This document shows positions 1 through 5,716 of a stretch of 5,716 nt of DNA, piece by piece. Both the position numbers and the translations under genes were made by a program. The stretch covers positions 1 to 5,716 of the forward strand of contig JAPUME010000024.1 of NCBI GenBank assembly GCA_027294185.1, read 5' to 3'. This DNA comes from Acidobacteriota bacterium (GTDB taxonomy: Bacteria > Acidobacteriota > Terriglobia > UBA7540 > JAPUME01). Each line of letters begins with the position of its first letter. The stretch's first letter is position 1. The notes beneath the pieces are model-generated. The model ran no database searches. It saw only the letters and a program-made list of their open reading frames with translations, and was not told the DNA's origin.

Positions 1-1081
<1,081 letters not shown>

Positions 1082-1100
1082 AGTGCCCAATGGTAATTCT

Positions 1101-5716
<4,616 letters not shown>

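Overview
This window is a piece of the bacterial RNA polymerase operon, read entirely from the minus strand. It holds nearly all of rpoB (beta subunit, 1101-5716, 5' end outside the window), a 67-base spacer, and the first 344 codons of rpoC (beta' subunit, 1-1033, 3' end outside the window). No other gene is supported. The long plus-strand open frames are antisense shadows of these two genes.

The organism is bacterial, with GC content in the mid to upper 50s percent by eye. The two proteins follow the general E. coli type but fit Acidobacteriota or a near relative best. The clues are the beta' wording around [15 protein letters not shown], and a beta subunit with a cysteine-rich N-terminal insertion and a long [12 protein letters not shown]...FYLSAWEE insertion. 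This placement rests on remembered family sequences, so it is moderate-confidence inference.

In transcription order (right to left), rpoB enters at the window edge already inside its N-terminal protrusion. It runs through an eight-cysteine insertion, the lobe with a second insertion of about 70 residues, the rifampicin region, a third insertion of about 42 residues, the FED metal-site motif, an enlarged charged segment and the conserved C-terminal clamp region, and stops with TAA. The spacer holds a 7-bp perfect hairpin and a strong AAGGAGGA ribosome binding site. rpoC starts with TTG and shows the zinc zipper, the sigma-binding coiled coil and the edge of switch 2 before it is cut off. The two products are the catalytic subunits of one enzyme, and their shared transcript fits equimolar production.

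The best lead is inside rpoB. The first half of its cysteine-rich insertion has exactly the cysteine spacing of the beta' zinc zipper encoded about 4.5 kb downstream in the same window (WEC-x-CG, 12 residues between cysteine pairs, C-x2-CG), with about 9 of 22 positions identical. The second half looks like a double-zinc-ribbon motif. The window does not otherwise contain a new system: it is a housekeeping locus with lineage-specific elaborations of RNA polymerase.
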